NCBI RefSeq assembly: GCF_000379965.1
Contig: NZ_KB904327.1
Span: 186,001 to 250,000 of the forward strand
Reading direction: 5' to 3'
Length of the DNA: 64,000 nt
From: Hoylesella nanceiensis DSM 19126 = JCM 15639
Lineage (GTDB): Bacteria > Bacteroidota > Bacteroidia > Bacteroidales > Bacteroidaceae
Positions 7,899 through 16,116 of this stretch are shown piece by piece. The notes under the pieces were generated by a model. That model did no database searches. It saw only the letters and a program-made list of their open reading frames with translations, and was not told the DNA's origin. The position numbers and the translations under genes are program-made. Numbering within the stretch: position 1 is the stretch's first letter; the number at the start of each line of letters is the position of its first letter.

Positions 7899-8946
7899 GG
7901 CGATAGCGCACGGAAGTACGGCTTTAGACTATATTTTCAGAGAGGGCAAGTTAGGTAATCGGCTTGCCTTTCATAACCTTTGTAGCAGAGAATCAAAGGC
8001 TATTTACGAGGAAATGAAGTTGGTCAGCGATTACAATACCAGATGCAGAAACAAATTCCTGCGCATCGAAATCGGCATTGCACCACAGGACGAGAAGAAA
8101 CTATCAGTTTCTGAACTTGTCCAAATAGCCCATCTGTTTGCCAAGAAAATGGGACTTAACAATCACCAATGGGTAGCAGTTACCCATAAGGATACAGACA
8201 ATAGACACATTCATATCATCGCCAATCGCATCAGTCTGTACGGAGAGGTCTATGACACCACCTTCGTGAGCAACAGGGCAGCAAGGGTGGCGGAGGAAAT
8301 CAGCAGGGAGAAAGGTTTGACCATCGCAAAGGAAGTCAAAGCCAAAAGGAAACATCAGAAAGCGAAAGCCAATGCCACGAGAGAGGAAACAAAGAAAGAA
8401 CTACAAAGGGTATGCTACGTCCTGCTTGAAAAGTACAAAGGTATAGGTTTCACAGGACACTCCATGTTCCTCTACGAGCTGAACAAGCAAGGAGTAACCA
8501 TAGAGCGCATGAAGAACAAACAGGGCAAGGTCTATGGCTTGAAGTTCTCATACGGAGAATATGCGTTCAAGGCATCGGAAGTCGGTAGGGAGTTTGGCTA
8601 CCGTTCTTTGCAAAAGAACTTTGAGGCAAGTCGGAAAGCCGAAACGAATGTATCAGACCAAGTAATACGCAAATCGTCAGAAAATACAGATACCATGGAA
8701 ACAGGCTATCAGCTCGTACCCCCAAGCCGTTCATATAGCCCACGACCAACAGAGGAAGTTCCACAAATTGCAAAGGCGGTAAGCGAAGTGTCAGATGCAG
8801 TCATCAGTGCAGCCGATGAAATAGTGGAAGAGTTAGGAGAAATGATTTCACCATCTTCACATAGCGAAGATTATGCAGAAGCAGCATGGCAGCGCAAGCT
8901 CAGATACCAAGCCAACAGAAAGAAGAAGCGAGGGAGAGGATTGTAG
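7882..8946 (+). CDS. Relaxase / mobilization nuclease (MOBP-like, BmgA/MbpB type)
   Basis: This 354-residue relaxase would nick oriT and stay covalently bound to the transferred strand. The N-terminus carries a likely catalytic Tyr (ALDYIF, Y17). The metal-binding three-histidine motif is in HKDTDNRHIH (H102, H109, H111), preceded by the conserved WVAVTH strand. The C-terminal third is charged and probably disordered, ending in a basic tail. It has no helicase or primase domain, as expected for mobilizable elements that use helper conjugation genes. Its start lies inside mobC. No coupling protein or type IV secretion genes are present in the window. Confidence 0.85.
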   Translation: MIGKCKAIAHGSTALDYIFREGKLGNRLAFHNLCSRESKAIYEEMKLVSDYNTRCRNKFLRIEIGIAPQDEKKLSVSELVQIAHLFAKKMGLNNHQWVAVTHKDTDNRHIHIIANRISLYGEVYDTTFVSNRAARVAEEISREKGLTIAKEVKAKRKHQKAKANATREETKKELQRVCYVLLEKYKGIGFTGHSMFLYELNKQGVTIERMKNKQGKVYGLKFSYGEYAFKASEVGREFGYRSLQKNFEASRKAETNVSDQVIRKSSENTDTMETGYQLVPPSRSYSPRPTEEVPQIAKAVSEVSDAVISAADEIVEELGEMISPSSHSEDYAEAAWQRKLRYQANRKKKRGRGL

Positions 8947-8971
8947 CCAACCCAAACCACACAGCAACAAC

Positions 8972-8981
8972 CCAAAGTGCA
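8972..8981 (+). repeat. Candidate right attachment-type direct repeat
   Basis: A second copy of CCAAAGTGCA (see 2765-2774) lies 26 nt after the relaxase stop codon and close to the drop in G+C content. It may mark attR of the mobilizable element. It is weak on its own. Confidence 0.25.
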
Positions 8982-9003
8982 GAAACGTAAATATTTCGTC
9001 ATA

Positions 9004-9058
9004 AACGCTTGTTATTCGGTAACAAAGTATTATCTTTGCAAACAGAATAACAAGCGTT
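9004..9058. repeat. Palindrome with perfect 14-bp arms containing a promoter
   Basis: AACGCTTGTTATTC (9004-9017) and its exact complement (9045-9058) enclose an inner CAAAG/CTTTG stem. The promoter elements at 9008-9038 lie inside the palindrome. It sits at the mobile-element/core boundary and could be a recombination or regulator site. Confidence 0.7.
9008..9038 (+). promoter_or_regulatory. Bacteroidetes-type promoter inside the palindrome
   Basis: CTTG (9008-9011), a 19-nt spacer and TATCTTTG (9031-9038) match the consensus closely. Transcription would begin near 9045 and run right, but no credible protein gene follows on this strand before the terminator at 9250. Confidence 0.6.
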
Positions 9059-9300
9059 CTTTGTTAGGCAGAAAACAGCGACACCAAGTAGTTCGCTCGT
9101 TTCCAAATCGTTACCTATTCAGTTTAACAAACAAGGTAACTTGTTTATTTCCAATTAGTTGTATTTTAGAAATCATCTTGGTTGGTAAAAGCTATGCTTC
9201 TTCTATACAAAAATAAAGCTTTTATATAATGGTAAAAATGGTATGAGAAAACGACCGATAGTTATAATGAATACAAACTATCGGTCGTTACTATTTTAAA
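9045..9300 (+). ncRNA. Candidate small RNA between relaxase gene and prmA
   Basis: The interval is defined by the strong promoter at 9008-9038 and the rho-independent hairpin at 9250-9289 followed by a T-rich tract. Within it are GTTACC/GGTAAC arms (9110-9115 and 9135-9140) and a tiny 11-codon ORF starting with ATG near 9192. The 79-codon frame across 8977-9216 begins upstream of the promoter and looks spurious. I do not recognise an RNA family. It could instead be the leader of a gene lost when the element inserted. Confidence 0.35.
9250..9300. terminator. Strong rho-independent terminator, probably bidirectional
   Basis: Perfect 14-bp arms (AACGACCGATAGTT at 9250-9263, complement at 9276-9289) with a 12-nt loop. 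A TTACTATTTT tract follows on the plus strand, and TTTCTC on the minus strand, where it ends the prmA transcript. Confidence 0.85.
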
Positions 9301-9351
9301 GATATGTAAAGCAACTCTGCAAGATTTGCAGTGAAGAGCCTATTACTTTGT

Positions 9352-10224
9352 TTATCTAGTGAAAGTAATACAAGCCCAGTTGTTGTCTTCTATCGTTTTT
9401 GCTTTTGTAAAGCCATATTCTTCAGCCTTTGCAATGAGCAATGGCACATCTTCGAGATAGAACCCACTGAGTATAAGTGTTGCAGTGTCGTGCATTACTG
9501 CATTGAATTGGGGGATATCTTCAAGCAAAATGTTGCGGTTGATGTTGGCTATAACAACATCAAAGAAGCCACAAACATGAGAAAGAGAATTAGAATCGCC
9601 ATGCAAAATCTCAATATTTTCGGTGCCGTTTAATTCTGCATTATGCTTACTATTTTCAACACTCCATTCGTCAATGTCATATCCTACAATCTCTTCTGCG
9701 CCTAGTTTCGATGCTGTGATACTTAAAATGCCAGTTCCGCAACCACAATCTAAGACACGTTTGTTATGTAGGTCGATGTTAAGAAGCTCCGAAATAACTA
9801 GTCTAGTCGTTTCGTGTGTTCCTGTTCCGAATGCTTGTTTAGCCTCAATCCCAATCTTTATAACATCATTACCAACTATCTCAATAGCCGAGTCACTACT
9901 GTTTCTTGCATCGTATATAATGATTTTGTTATTGATATTAATGGGTTTGAAGCCATTTTTTTCCCATTCTTCGTTCCAGTTTTGTTCTTCAAGTTCTGTT
10001 GTGGTAAAAGTTATTGAGGCTTCTTGAATAGGGAAATGAAGTAATTCGTTTTCTAGTGCACTCTTGCTATATAGCATAGTGGGAATATATCCATTGATAA
10101 TTCCATCTTCTTCATCGAACGATTCGTAACCAAGTTCGCCTGCTGCATCAATCAATAGTTCTTGAACTGCTAGTTTTAGTGGTTCACTACATGTTATAGT
10201 GAATGATGTTTTGTTATATTTCAT
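9352..10224 (-). CDS. prmA: Ribosomal protein L11 methyltransferase
   Basis: PrmA trimethylates ribosomal protein L11 using S-adenosylmethionine. The 290-residue sequence has the family's N-terminal substrate-recognition domain (WNEEWEKNGFKP at about 83-94), a conserved FGTGTHETT at about 132-140, the SAM-binding loop DCGCGTG at about 159-165, an acidic strand-2 end (GYDIDEWSVEN) and a motif IV of the form IANINRNIL. Length and order match known PrmA proteins. It reads leftward as a single gene, ending at the terminator at 9250-9289. It is the first core gene after the mobile region. Confidence 0.95.
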   Translation of the reverse strand: MKYNKTSFTITCSEPLKLAVQELLIDAAGELGYESFDEEDGIINGYIPTMLYSKSALENELLHFPIQEASITFTTTELEEQNWNEEWEKNGFKPININNKIIIYDARNSSDSAIEIVGNDVIKIGIEAKQAFGTGTHETTRLVISELLNIDLHNKRVLDCGCGTGILSITASKLGAEEIVGYDIDEWSVENSKHNAELNGTENIEILHGDSNSLSHVCGFFDVVIANINRNILLEDIPQFNAVMHDTATLILSGFYLEDVPLLIAKAEEYGFTKAKTIEDNNWACITFTR

Positions 10225-10380
10225 GATTCAAAATTCAAACTAATTGCAAATTTACAAAAAATAGGGAAAAACCTATATGTGATTAGGGAAATTCCTTATT
10301 AAATTGTAAAATATAGTAGTATTTTTGCAACGTGATAAAGTATTTGAACGAAAAAGAATAAAATATAACGAGGAACAGGT

Positions 10381-11340
10381 ATGAAAAAGAATGTATTTTT
10401 AGCAACTGTTATCATGTCGTTGCCACTTTTTGTAAACGCACAATCTGACGATGTGTATTTCACACCAAAGAAAAGTTCGGTGGAGAAAGTTGCAAATCGT
10501 TCAGCAAATAAAGACGAAAGTCGCACTACTTATTATAGTGGTAGTAATAGAGACGTTGATGAATACAATAGAAGAGGAAACTCTTGGACACATTATCAAC
10601 AAATGGGTGTAGATGGAAAAGGACGTAAGGTGATGTCTTTGCGTAAAGGATATGGCACTTATCCCGATTCTATGTATCTTGATACTGTATTTGTTGAGCG
10701 TAATAGAAGAGCATACGATAACGATGAAGATTATCGTATGACACGTCGTATACGTCGCTTCAATGGCTATTATGATCCATGGTATGATGATTTTGCTTAT
10801 GCTTACGGACCTTATTGGGGTAGCAGTTGGGCTTGGTATGATCCATGGTATAGCCCTTGGTATGGTGGATATTATGGATATATGGGCTTAGCAGGCTGGC
10901 ATTATCCTTGGTATTATGGAGGAATAGGCCGTTATTATGATTGGGCTTGGTATAGTCCTTATCGCTATTATGGCTGGAATGGTTATTATGGATGGGGACG
11001 TCCAGGATACATTGCACAACGAGGACATACAGGAACATTACAATATTATGATCGTTCTAACTATGGAGGACGTTCGGGAAGACGCTCATCAACCTACACT
11101 CCTTCATCTTCTTATAACAGAGAAAGAAATTACACTCCAAGTAATATAACATTTGGTAATGGACGTAATTCTTCACCTTCTCGCTCATATAGCGAAAGCT
11201 CATTCGGAGGAAGTGGTTTCGGTGGAACACGCAGTGGTGGCTCTTTTAGCTCAGGCGGAGGCTTCGGAGGTGGAAGAAGCGGTGGATCTGTTGGCGGAGG
11301 AGGCACAAGTGGAGGCTTCGGAAACGGCGGAAGACGTTAG
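10381..11340 (+). CDS. Secreted Tyr/Trp/Gly-rich protein of unknown function
   Basis: This 319-residue protein has a signal peptide (residues 1-20, cleaved after VNAQ). A charged N-terminal region (20-120) contains RKVMSLRKGYGTYPDSMYLD. A striking aromatic stretch (about 128-215) repeats units such as YYDPWYDDF, WYDPWYSPWYGGYYGY and YRYYGWNGYYGWG. A Ser/Gly/Arg-rich tail is dominated by GGSF, GGGFGGGRSGG and similar. Such low-complexity sequences suggest a surface or periplasmic structural protein. I know similar proteins only as hypothetical Bacteroidales proteins. It may be co-transcribed with the FadL-like gene 116 nt downstream, though a hairpin (11371-11411) lies between. Confidence 0.8.
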   Translation: MKKNVFLATVIMSLPLFVNAQSDDVYFTPKKSSVEKVANRSANKDESRTTYYSGSNRDVDEYNRRGNSWTHYQQMGVDGKGRKVMSLRKGYGTYPDSMYLDTVFVERNRRAYDNDEDYRMTRRIRRFNGYYDPWYDDFAYAYGPYWGSSWAWYDPWYSPWYGGYYGYMGLAGWHYPWYYGGIGRYYDWAWYSPYRYYGWNGYYGWGRPGYIAQRGHTGTLQYYDRSNYGGRSGRRSSTYTPSSSYNRERNYTPSNITFGNGRNSSPSRSYSESSFGGSGFGGTRSGGSFSSGGGFGGGRSGGSVGGGGTSGGFGNGGRR

Positions 11341-11370
11341 AGTTAAATATAAAGTAGGAGAGTAGACAAT

Positions 11371-11411
11371 TTGTTATGTCCTTGCTTTATATAGTAAGGT
11401 GACCATAACAA
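11371..11411 (+). terminator. Hairpin between the aromatic-rich gene and the FadL-like gene
   Basis: TTGTTATG (11371-11378) pairs with CATAACAA (11404-11411), and an inner CCTT/AAGG stem adds to it. A modest CTCTTTT tract follows a few bases later. It may be a partial terminator or a processing site. Confidence 0.45.
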
Positions 11412-11456
11412 CTGCTCTTTTAAAAAGAAATATAAGGATAATATAAATAATAGGAT

Positions 11457-13091
11457 ATGAAAAAGAAATGTTTTTTCTTAGCTGCAATGAGTGTTTTGAC
11501 ACTTCCTATGCTTGCACAAGAGACTTATGAAAATACTAAGCTTATCGATAATGACTTAAACGGAACTGCTCGTTACGTCGGAATGGGTGGTGCAATGGAT
11601 GCTTTAGGTGCAGACTTAACCACTATGGGAACCAACCCTGCTGGTATGGGATTGTATCGAAGTTCTGCAATTGCAGTATCTGGTGGTCTCTTATCTCAAT
11701 CTGGTGCAAAGGCTATTAATGGCGCAAGTACAAGTCATTTCAGCTTAGACCAAATTGGAGGTGTGTATAGTATGCGTGGTTCTAACAATTCTATAATGAA
11801 TATCGGTATTAATTATAGAAAGACAAAGAACTTTAATCATATTCTATCTGCAGCAAACTCGCTTAGTGGTTCTTCTCAAAATAAGTTGTCATATGCTAAA
11901 GCTATTGGCGGAAAAGATGCAAATGGTCTTTCAACTTGGAACTTAAAAGAAGAAAACTCAAGATTTAGAGGAACAGCTCCTTTTACAAGTCAGCTCGATA
12001 ACCTATATTATAATACTTTAGTTGTTGATCCTCGAACAAGAGATGTTGGTTATAATGAAGCCGATGCTTTTGATATGAACCGAGTAAACAAAGGTTATAT
12101 TGGAGAATTCGACTTTAACTTAAGCGGAAACTTAAACGACCGAGTGTATTTGGGTGTTACCTTTGGTTTGAAAGATGTTCATTATGATGGCGAAAGTGTA
12201 TACAGAGAGACATTGAATAGTGTTTCTAGCTCTGCAGTTGGAGATGTTTATGTAAATGATTTCCGTAAGATCACAGGTACAGGATTTGATATTAAGGCTG
12301 GAGTTATATTCCGTCCATTTGAAAACTCACCTTTCAGAGTGGGTCTTTCAGTAGCAAGTCCAACTTGGTATGACTTGACAGCTTCTAATGAAACAAGATT
12401 AGTAAACAATACTAGTGTAGCAGGTTTAGCTAAAGATGCAAATTCTTCTGCTGCTTATAGCTATAAAGTGTACACTCCTTGGAAGTTTGGTTTGAGCTTA
12501 GGACATACTATTGGCAAGAACGTTGCATTGGGAGCGGTTTACGAATATTCTGATTATAGCGGCTTAGACTCACGTACCAATGATGATGGAGCATACTATG
12601 ACATCTATACTGACTCTTATTACACTTCTAGTCACTCTGATGAAACAATGAATGAACACACAAAACAAACTTTGAAAGGTGTGTCTACATTAAAGCTTGG
12701 TGCTGAGGTGAAGGTGTCTCCAGAGGTTTCTCTTCGTGCAGGTTATAACTATGTTTCAAGCTTATACAATAAGAATGGCTTTAAAAATGGTGGACTTGAC
12801 TCTTATGGATCAAACTATAGCTCTGCAACAGATTATGTAAACTGGGGAGCAACTAATAGACTTACACTAGGAGTTGGATATGCAGTGAAGAAATTTACAG
12901 TAGATTTGGCTTATCAATATAGTGGTACAAAGGGTGATTTCTATCCTTTTATGGGATTTGATGTAGATAGATACTACAAGGATTCTGCCACTAACAAAAT
13001 TGTTTCTGAACATATCTCAGGAGGAACAACTTTAACAAAGGTTACTGATAACAGACACCAAGTGTTGTTAACTCTAGGATATCGTTTCTAA
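11457..13091 (+). CDS. FadL/OmpP1-like outer-membrane transport protein
   Basis: This 544-residue outer-membrane beta-barrel has a 20-residue signal peptide (cleaved after MLAQ). The N-terminal motif ARYVGMGGAMDALGADLTTM, then GTNPAGMGLYR, is characteristic of the OmpP1/FadL/TodX family, whose members move hydrophobic compounds across the outer membrane. The remainder alternates as expected for barrel strands and ends in LTLGYRF with the C-terminal Phe. The substrate cannot be predicted. It is preceded by the aromatic-rich secreted protein gene and closed by a terminator. Confidence 0.8.
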   Translation: MKKKCFFLAAMSVLTLPMLAQETYENTKLIDNDLNGTARYVGMGGAMDALGADLTTMGTNPAGMGLYRSSAIAVSGGLLSQSGAKAINGASTSHFSLDQIGGVYSMRGSNNSIMNIGINYRKTKNFNHILSAANSLSGSSQNKLSYAKAIGGKDANGLSTWNLKEENSRFRGTAPFTSQLDNLYYNTLVVDPRTRDVGYNEADAFDMNRVNKGYIGEFDFNLSGNLNDRVYLGVTFGLKDVHYDGESVYRETLNSVSSSAVGDVYVNDFRKITGTGFDIKAGVIFRPFENSPFRVGLSVASPTWYDLTASNETRLVNNTSVAGLAKDANSSAAYSYKVYTPWKFGLSLGHTIGKNVALGAVYEYSDYSGLDSRTNDDGAYYDIYTDSYYTSSHSDETMNEHTKQTLKGVSTLKLGAEVKVSPEVSLRAGYNYVSSLYNKNGFKNGGLDSYGSNYSSATDYVNWGATNRLTLGVGYAVKKFTVDLAYQYSGTKGDFYPFMGFDVDRYYKDSATNKIVSEHISGGTTLTKVTDNRHQVLLTLGYRF

Positions 13092-13118
13092 AACATTATT
13101 ATTTGAGAATAGATAAAG

Positions 13119-13150
13119 GGGAATAGTCATCATTTGATTATTCCCTTTCT
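13119..13150 (+). terminator. Rho-independent terminator after the FadL-like gene
   Basis: An 11-bp stem (13119-13129 with 13135-13145, one G-T pair, GGGAATA/TATTCCC core) is followed by TTTCTTTTT. Confidence 0.8.
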
Positions 13151-13257
13151 TTTTAATGTTATATTTCATTACACCTTATTTATATAATAGGTGTTGGTGC
13201 TTTATTCATTTATTATTTGTAATTTTGCACCTCAATAAAAACAATCAATAACAAGTT

Positions 13258-14079
13258 ATGTCTAAATATTTATTTACAGATACAAAGAAGATAACTACTC
13301 AGAAGTTTATAGAGTTGAAAAAGCAGGGTGAAAAAATTACAATGCTCACAGCTTACGATTATACAACTGCTTCAATTATTGATCAAGCAGGAATAGAAGG
13401 AATTTTAGTTGGAGACTCTGCATCGAATGTTATGGCAGGAAACTCAACAACATTGCCTATAACTGTAGACGAAATGATTTATCATGCACGTTGCGTTGTG
13501 AATGGCGTCAAACGTGCTCTTGTTGTTTGTGACATGCCTTTTGGTTCTTATCAAATAGGTAAAGAAGATGCATTGAGAAATGCAATTCGAATTATGAAAG
13601 AGACAGGAGCAGATGCTTTAAAGCTCGAAGGTGGAGAAGAAATATTACCAACTATAAAAGGATTGATCGCTGCTGGTATTCCTGTAATGGGACATTTAGG
13701 CTTAACCCCACAAAGTGTGCATCAGTTGGGGGGCTATGGTTTGCGAGCAAAACAAGAAGAAGAAGCTAATAAGTTGCTTCAAGATGCTAAGTTATTGGCT
13801 GATGCTGGCTGCTTTGCAATAGTACTTGAGAAGATACCTGCGCTACTTGCAGAGTGTGTTTCTAAGTCTATTAATTGTCCAACTATAGGTATTGGAGCAG
13901 GAAATGCTACCGATGGACAAATTTTAGTATCTGCAGATATGCTTGGATTAACACAAGGTTTCCGTCCAAAGTTCTTACGCCAATATGCTAATCTTGCAGA
14001 GATCATGACAGATGCAATTGGTGGTTATATCTTAGATACAAAGGAAGGAACATTCCCTAGTGCTGCTGAATCTTACTAA
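13258..14079 (+). CDS. panB: 3-methyl-2-oxobutanoate hydroxymethyltransferase
   Basis: PanB makes ketopantoate from 2-ketoisovalerate and methylene-tetrahydrofolate, the first committed step of pantothenate/CoA synthesis. The 273-residue TIM-barrel protein shows MLTAYDY (about 29-35), the metal-site VGDS (51-54), MPFGSYQ (about 93-99), KLEGG (122-126), GHLGLTPQ (145-152) and the catalytic Glu region VLEKIPA (about 189). Length is typical (about 265-275). A Bacteroidetes -7 box (TAATTTTG) lies some 30 nt upstream. It stands alone, without panC or panD nearby. Confidence 0.97.
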   Translation: MSKYLFTDTKKITTQKFIELKKQGEKITMLTAYDYTTASIIDQAGIEGILVGDSASNVMAGNSTTLPITVDEMIYHARCVVNGVKRALVVCDMPFGSYQIGKEDALRNAIRIMKETGADALKLEGGEEILPTIKGLIAAGIPVMGHLGLTPQSVHQLGGYGLRAKQEEEANKLLQDAKLLADAGCFAIVLEKIPALLAECVSKSINCPTIGIGAGNATDGQILVSADMLGLTQGFRPKFLRQYANLAEIMTDAIGGYILDTKEGTFPSAAESY

Positions 14080-14161
14080 TATATAATAAGGTGGAACAAG
14101 ATATTTGAGTAAGCTAGAACTAAAGCAATAAATTTTAAATTTCATCGTTATTATATTAATT

Positions 14162-15601
14162 ATGAGAAATCCTTTTCAATATCTTGTATTAATATTTATG
14201 TTGTTGGGAGTTATTGCTTGTAGTGATAGCGATAGTTTCCCTAGTTCGCCTAATTCTCGGTTGGTATTTTCAAGTGATACCCTTCGTTTAGATACTGTTT
14301 TCTCTACCATTCAGAGCTCAACCAAAACGCTATGGGTGTATAATAGAGGTAATAGCAATATTCATTGTAATACCATTCGTTTGGAAAATGGCAATCAAAC
14401 AGGCTTTCAAGTCAATGTAGATGGCATCTCTATAGGTAAGAATGTAGGTTATCAAACATCTGAAATAGATGTAAGAGCAAAGGATAGTATTCGTATCTTT
14501 GTAAAGTTTCTTGGGGAAAAAGTTTCAGTTGATTCGCCAAAGCAGGTGAAAGACAACTTGATTTTTGTTTTAGATAACGGAAGAGAAGAGCGTTTACAGC
14601 TTGAAACATATGTTTGGAATGCTAATATCATTCGCCATCTTAGTGTTAAGAATGATACCACTATTTCGACAACAAAGCCTACTGTGATTTATGGAGGAAT
14701 AGATATTGCAGAGGGAAGTACATTAACTATTGCGGCAGGAACAACTTTATATTTCCATGGGGACGCAGGAATTAATGTAAATGGTCGTCTTATCTGTAAT
14801 GGAACTGCAGATAAAAACGTGGTGTTACGTGGTGATAGACTCGACAAGTTGTTTGATAACTTGCCTTATGATAGGGTGAGTGGACAGTGGAAAGGAATCA
14901 AGATCAATTCGTCTTCTTATGGTAATGTGATGAATTATACTGATGTTCATAGTGCTTTTGATGGAATAAAAATCGATTCTTCGAATGTTGCAACAGAAAA
15001 GCTCTTCCTTAATTCATGTAGAATACACAACAACTTAGGTTATGGTTTATATGTGAATCATAGCAAGGTGCGCATTCAAAATACAGAAATAACCAATTCT
15101 GAAGCTGATTGTTTGTATCTTAAAGATGGTGATGTAGACATCTTAGCTTCTACAATAGCTCAGTTTTATCCATTTAATGCACGTCGAGGTTATGCGGTTA
15201 ATCTATTATATCGCAAAGCAAATCCTTTGACTTTTAAATGTGATAATTGCATTATAACAGGTTTTTCTGATGATGTTTTCAATATCTCAACAGACGAAAA
15301 GGATTCGAATCTGAATAATATCACGATTAGTAATACGCTTTTAAGAACGCCAACTATAGATAAACCGAGAGGAATGGTCCTTAATAATATAATGTATGAG
15401 GATGTCAAGGATACGATTTCTTATGGTGAAAAGAACTTCAAGTCGATTGATTTAAAAACAATGTTCTTCGATTTTCGCTTAAAAGAAAAAGCAAAAGCAC
15501 GAAACAATGCCTTTGCAACAACTCTTCCAAGTAATGATAGAAGAGGAGAAAGTAGAGTAGGACACCCTGACTTAGGAGCATTCATTTATAAAGAAGATTA
15601 A
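14162..15601 (+). CDS. Lipoprotein with right-handed beta-helix repeats
   Basis: This 479-residue predicted lipoprotein has a hydrophobic signal followed by the lipobox LGVIAC (Cys20) and SDSD, an acidic stretch after the Cys that favours surface export in Bacteroidetes. Residues about 30-160 look like an immunoglobulin-like beta domain. From about 175 (YGGIDIAEGSTLTIAAG, then LICNGTADKNVVLRG) to about 400 it has short Asn/Asp/Ile-rich repeats typical of a parallel beta-helix. Such proteins bind or process polysaccharides, but no catalytic site is evident. The cdd gene follows after 4 nt, so the two are probably in one operon. Confidence 0.75.
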   Translation: MRNPFQYLVLIFMLLGVIACSDSDSFPSSPNSRLVFSSDTLRLDTVFSTIQSSTKTLWVYNRGNSNIHCNTIRLENGNQTGFQVNVDGISIGKNVGYQTSEIDVRAKDSIRIFVKFLGEKVSVDSPKQVKDNLIFVLDNGREERLQLETYVWNANIIRHLSVKNDTTISTTKPTVIYGGIDIAEGSTLTIAAGTTLYFHGDAGINVNGRLICNGTADKNVVLRGDRLDKLFDNLPYDRVSGQWKGIKINSSSYGNVMNYTDVHSAFDGIKIDSSNVATEKLFLNSCRIHNNLGYGLYVNHSKVRIQNTEITNSEADCLYLKDGDVDILASTIAQFYPFNARRGYAVNLLYRKANPLTFKCDNCIITGFSDDVFNISTDEKDSNLNNITISNTLLRTPTIDKPRGMVLNNIMYEDVKDTISYGEKNFKSIDLKTMFFDFRLKEKAKARNNAFATTLPSNDRRGESRVGHPDLGAFIYKED

Positions 15602-15605
15602 TATT

Positions 15606-16088
15606 ATGGAATATAAAAAGATAGAGATTAATTATCAATTATGTCAGCTTGAGGAACTCTCAGAGGTTGAACAAATGGTGGTAAAGAAGTCGATTGAGGC
15701 TACCAATACAGCCTATGCCAAATATAGTCACTTCTATGTTGGAGCCGCTGCGTTATTGAATAATGGAACAGTAGTGATGGGTTCAAATCAAGAGAATGCC
15801 GCTTTTCCTTCTTCTTTGTGTGCCGAACGTACTGCAGTATTTGCAGCACAGGCTACTTATCCCAATGAACCTATCAAAATATTGGCTATTGCTGCAAAGA
15901 CAGATAATGGTCTTTTAAAAGATCCTATAACTCCTTGTGGAGCATGTCGACAGGTTATTTTGGAAGTGGAAGATCGATATTCACAACCCATAAGAATTCT
16001 ACTTTATGGTCAGAATGGTATCTATTGTTTGAACTCTGTTAAAGACTTGCTGCCATTTTCTTTTGTAGAAAGTAATATGCAAGATTGA
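15606..16088 (+). CDS. cdd: Cytidine deaminase
   Basis: Cdd deaminates cytidine and deoxycytidine to the uridine forms for pyrimidine salvage. The 160-residue protein has the zinc-site motifs CAE (Cys72, catalytic Glu74) and PCGAC (about 110-114), plus the substrate-contact segment GSNQENAAFPSSLCAER. Length fits the small tetrameric class. Position directly after the beta-helix lipoprotein gene suggests cotranscription, although the functions are unrelated. tRNA-Ser with its own promoter follows. Confidence 0.95.
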   Translation: MEYKKIEINYQLCQLEELSEVEQMVVKKSIEATNTAYAKYSHFYVGAAALLNNGTVVMGSNQENAAFPSSLCAERTAVFAAQATYPNEPIKILAIAAKTDNGLLKDPITPCGACRQVILEVEDRYSQPIRILLYGQNGIYCLNSVKDLLPFSFVESNMQD

Positions 16089-16116
16089 TTTTATTTTATA
16101 ATTTCTATATAAAAGA

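Larger units (their letters stand above)
2683..8990. mobile_element. Integrative mobilizable element (IME) remnant without a recognisable integrase
   Basis: The gene order of two small excisionase-like HTH genes, a VapE-type ATPase, a Toprim primase, a DUF3408 protein, a MobC-like protein and a relaxase is the standard set of Bacteroidales mobilizable transposons that borrow a conjugation apparatus from a helper element. Base composition is richer in G+C than the AT-rich core that starts at about 9000. The tyrosine integrase usually found beside the HTH pair is missing, and an IS982 scrap occupies that side. Both boundaries are approximate. The left was set after the ATPase terminator and the right at the composition change after the relaxase. 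A short matching sequence near each end (2765 and 8972) is a weak attachment-site candidate. Confidence 0.7.

Noticed and set aside
2853-9060. Phage or defence island
   Set aside because: No phage structural, lysis or packaging genes, no restriction, toxin-antitoxin or Abi-type genes seen. The content is that of a mobilizable element.
9060-9069. TTTGTTAGGC resembles one half of an integron attC site
   Set aside because: The matching partner half (GCCTAAC) and the L-box pattern are missing nearby, and no integron integrase is present. Chance similarity.
8977-9216. 79-codon ORF on the plus strand between relaxase and prmA
   Set aside because: Starts upstream of the promoter in the palindrome, has no ribosome-binding context and no recognisable domain. 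Better explained as noncoding.
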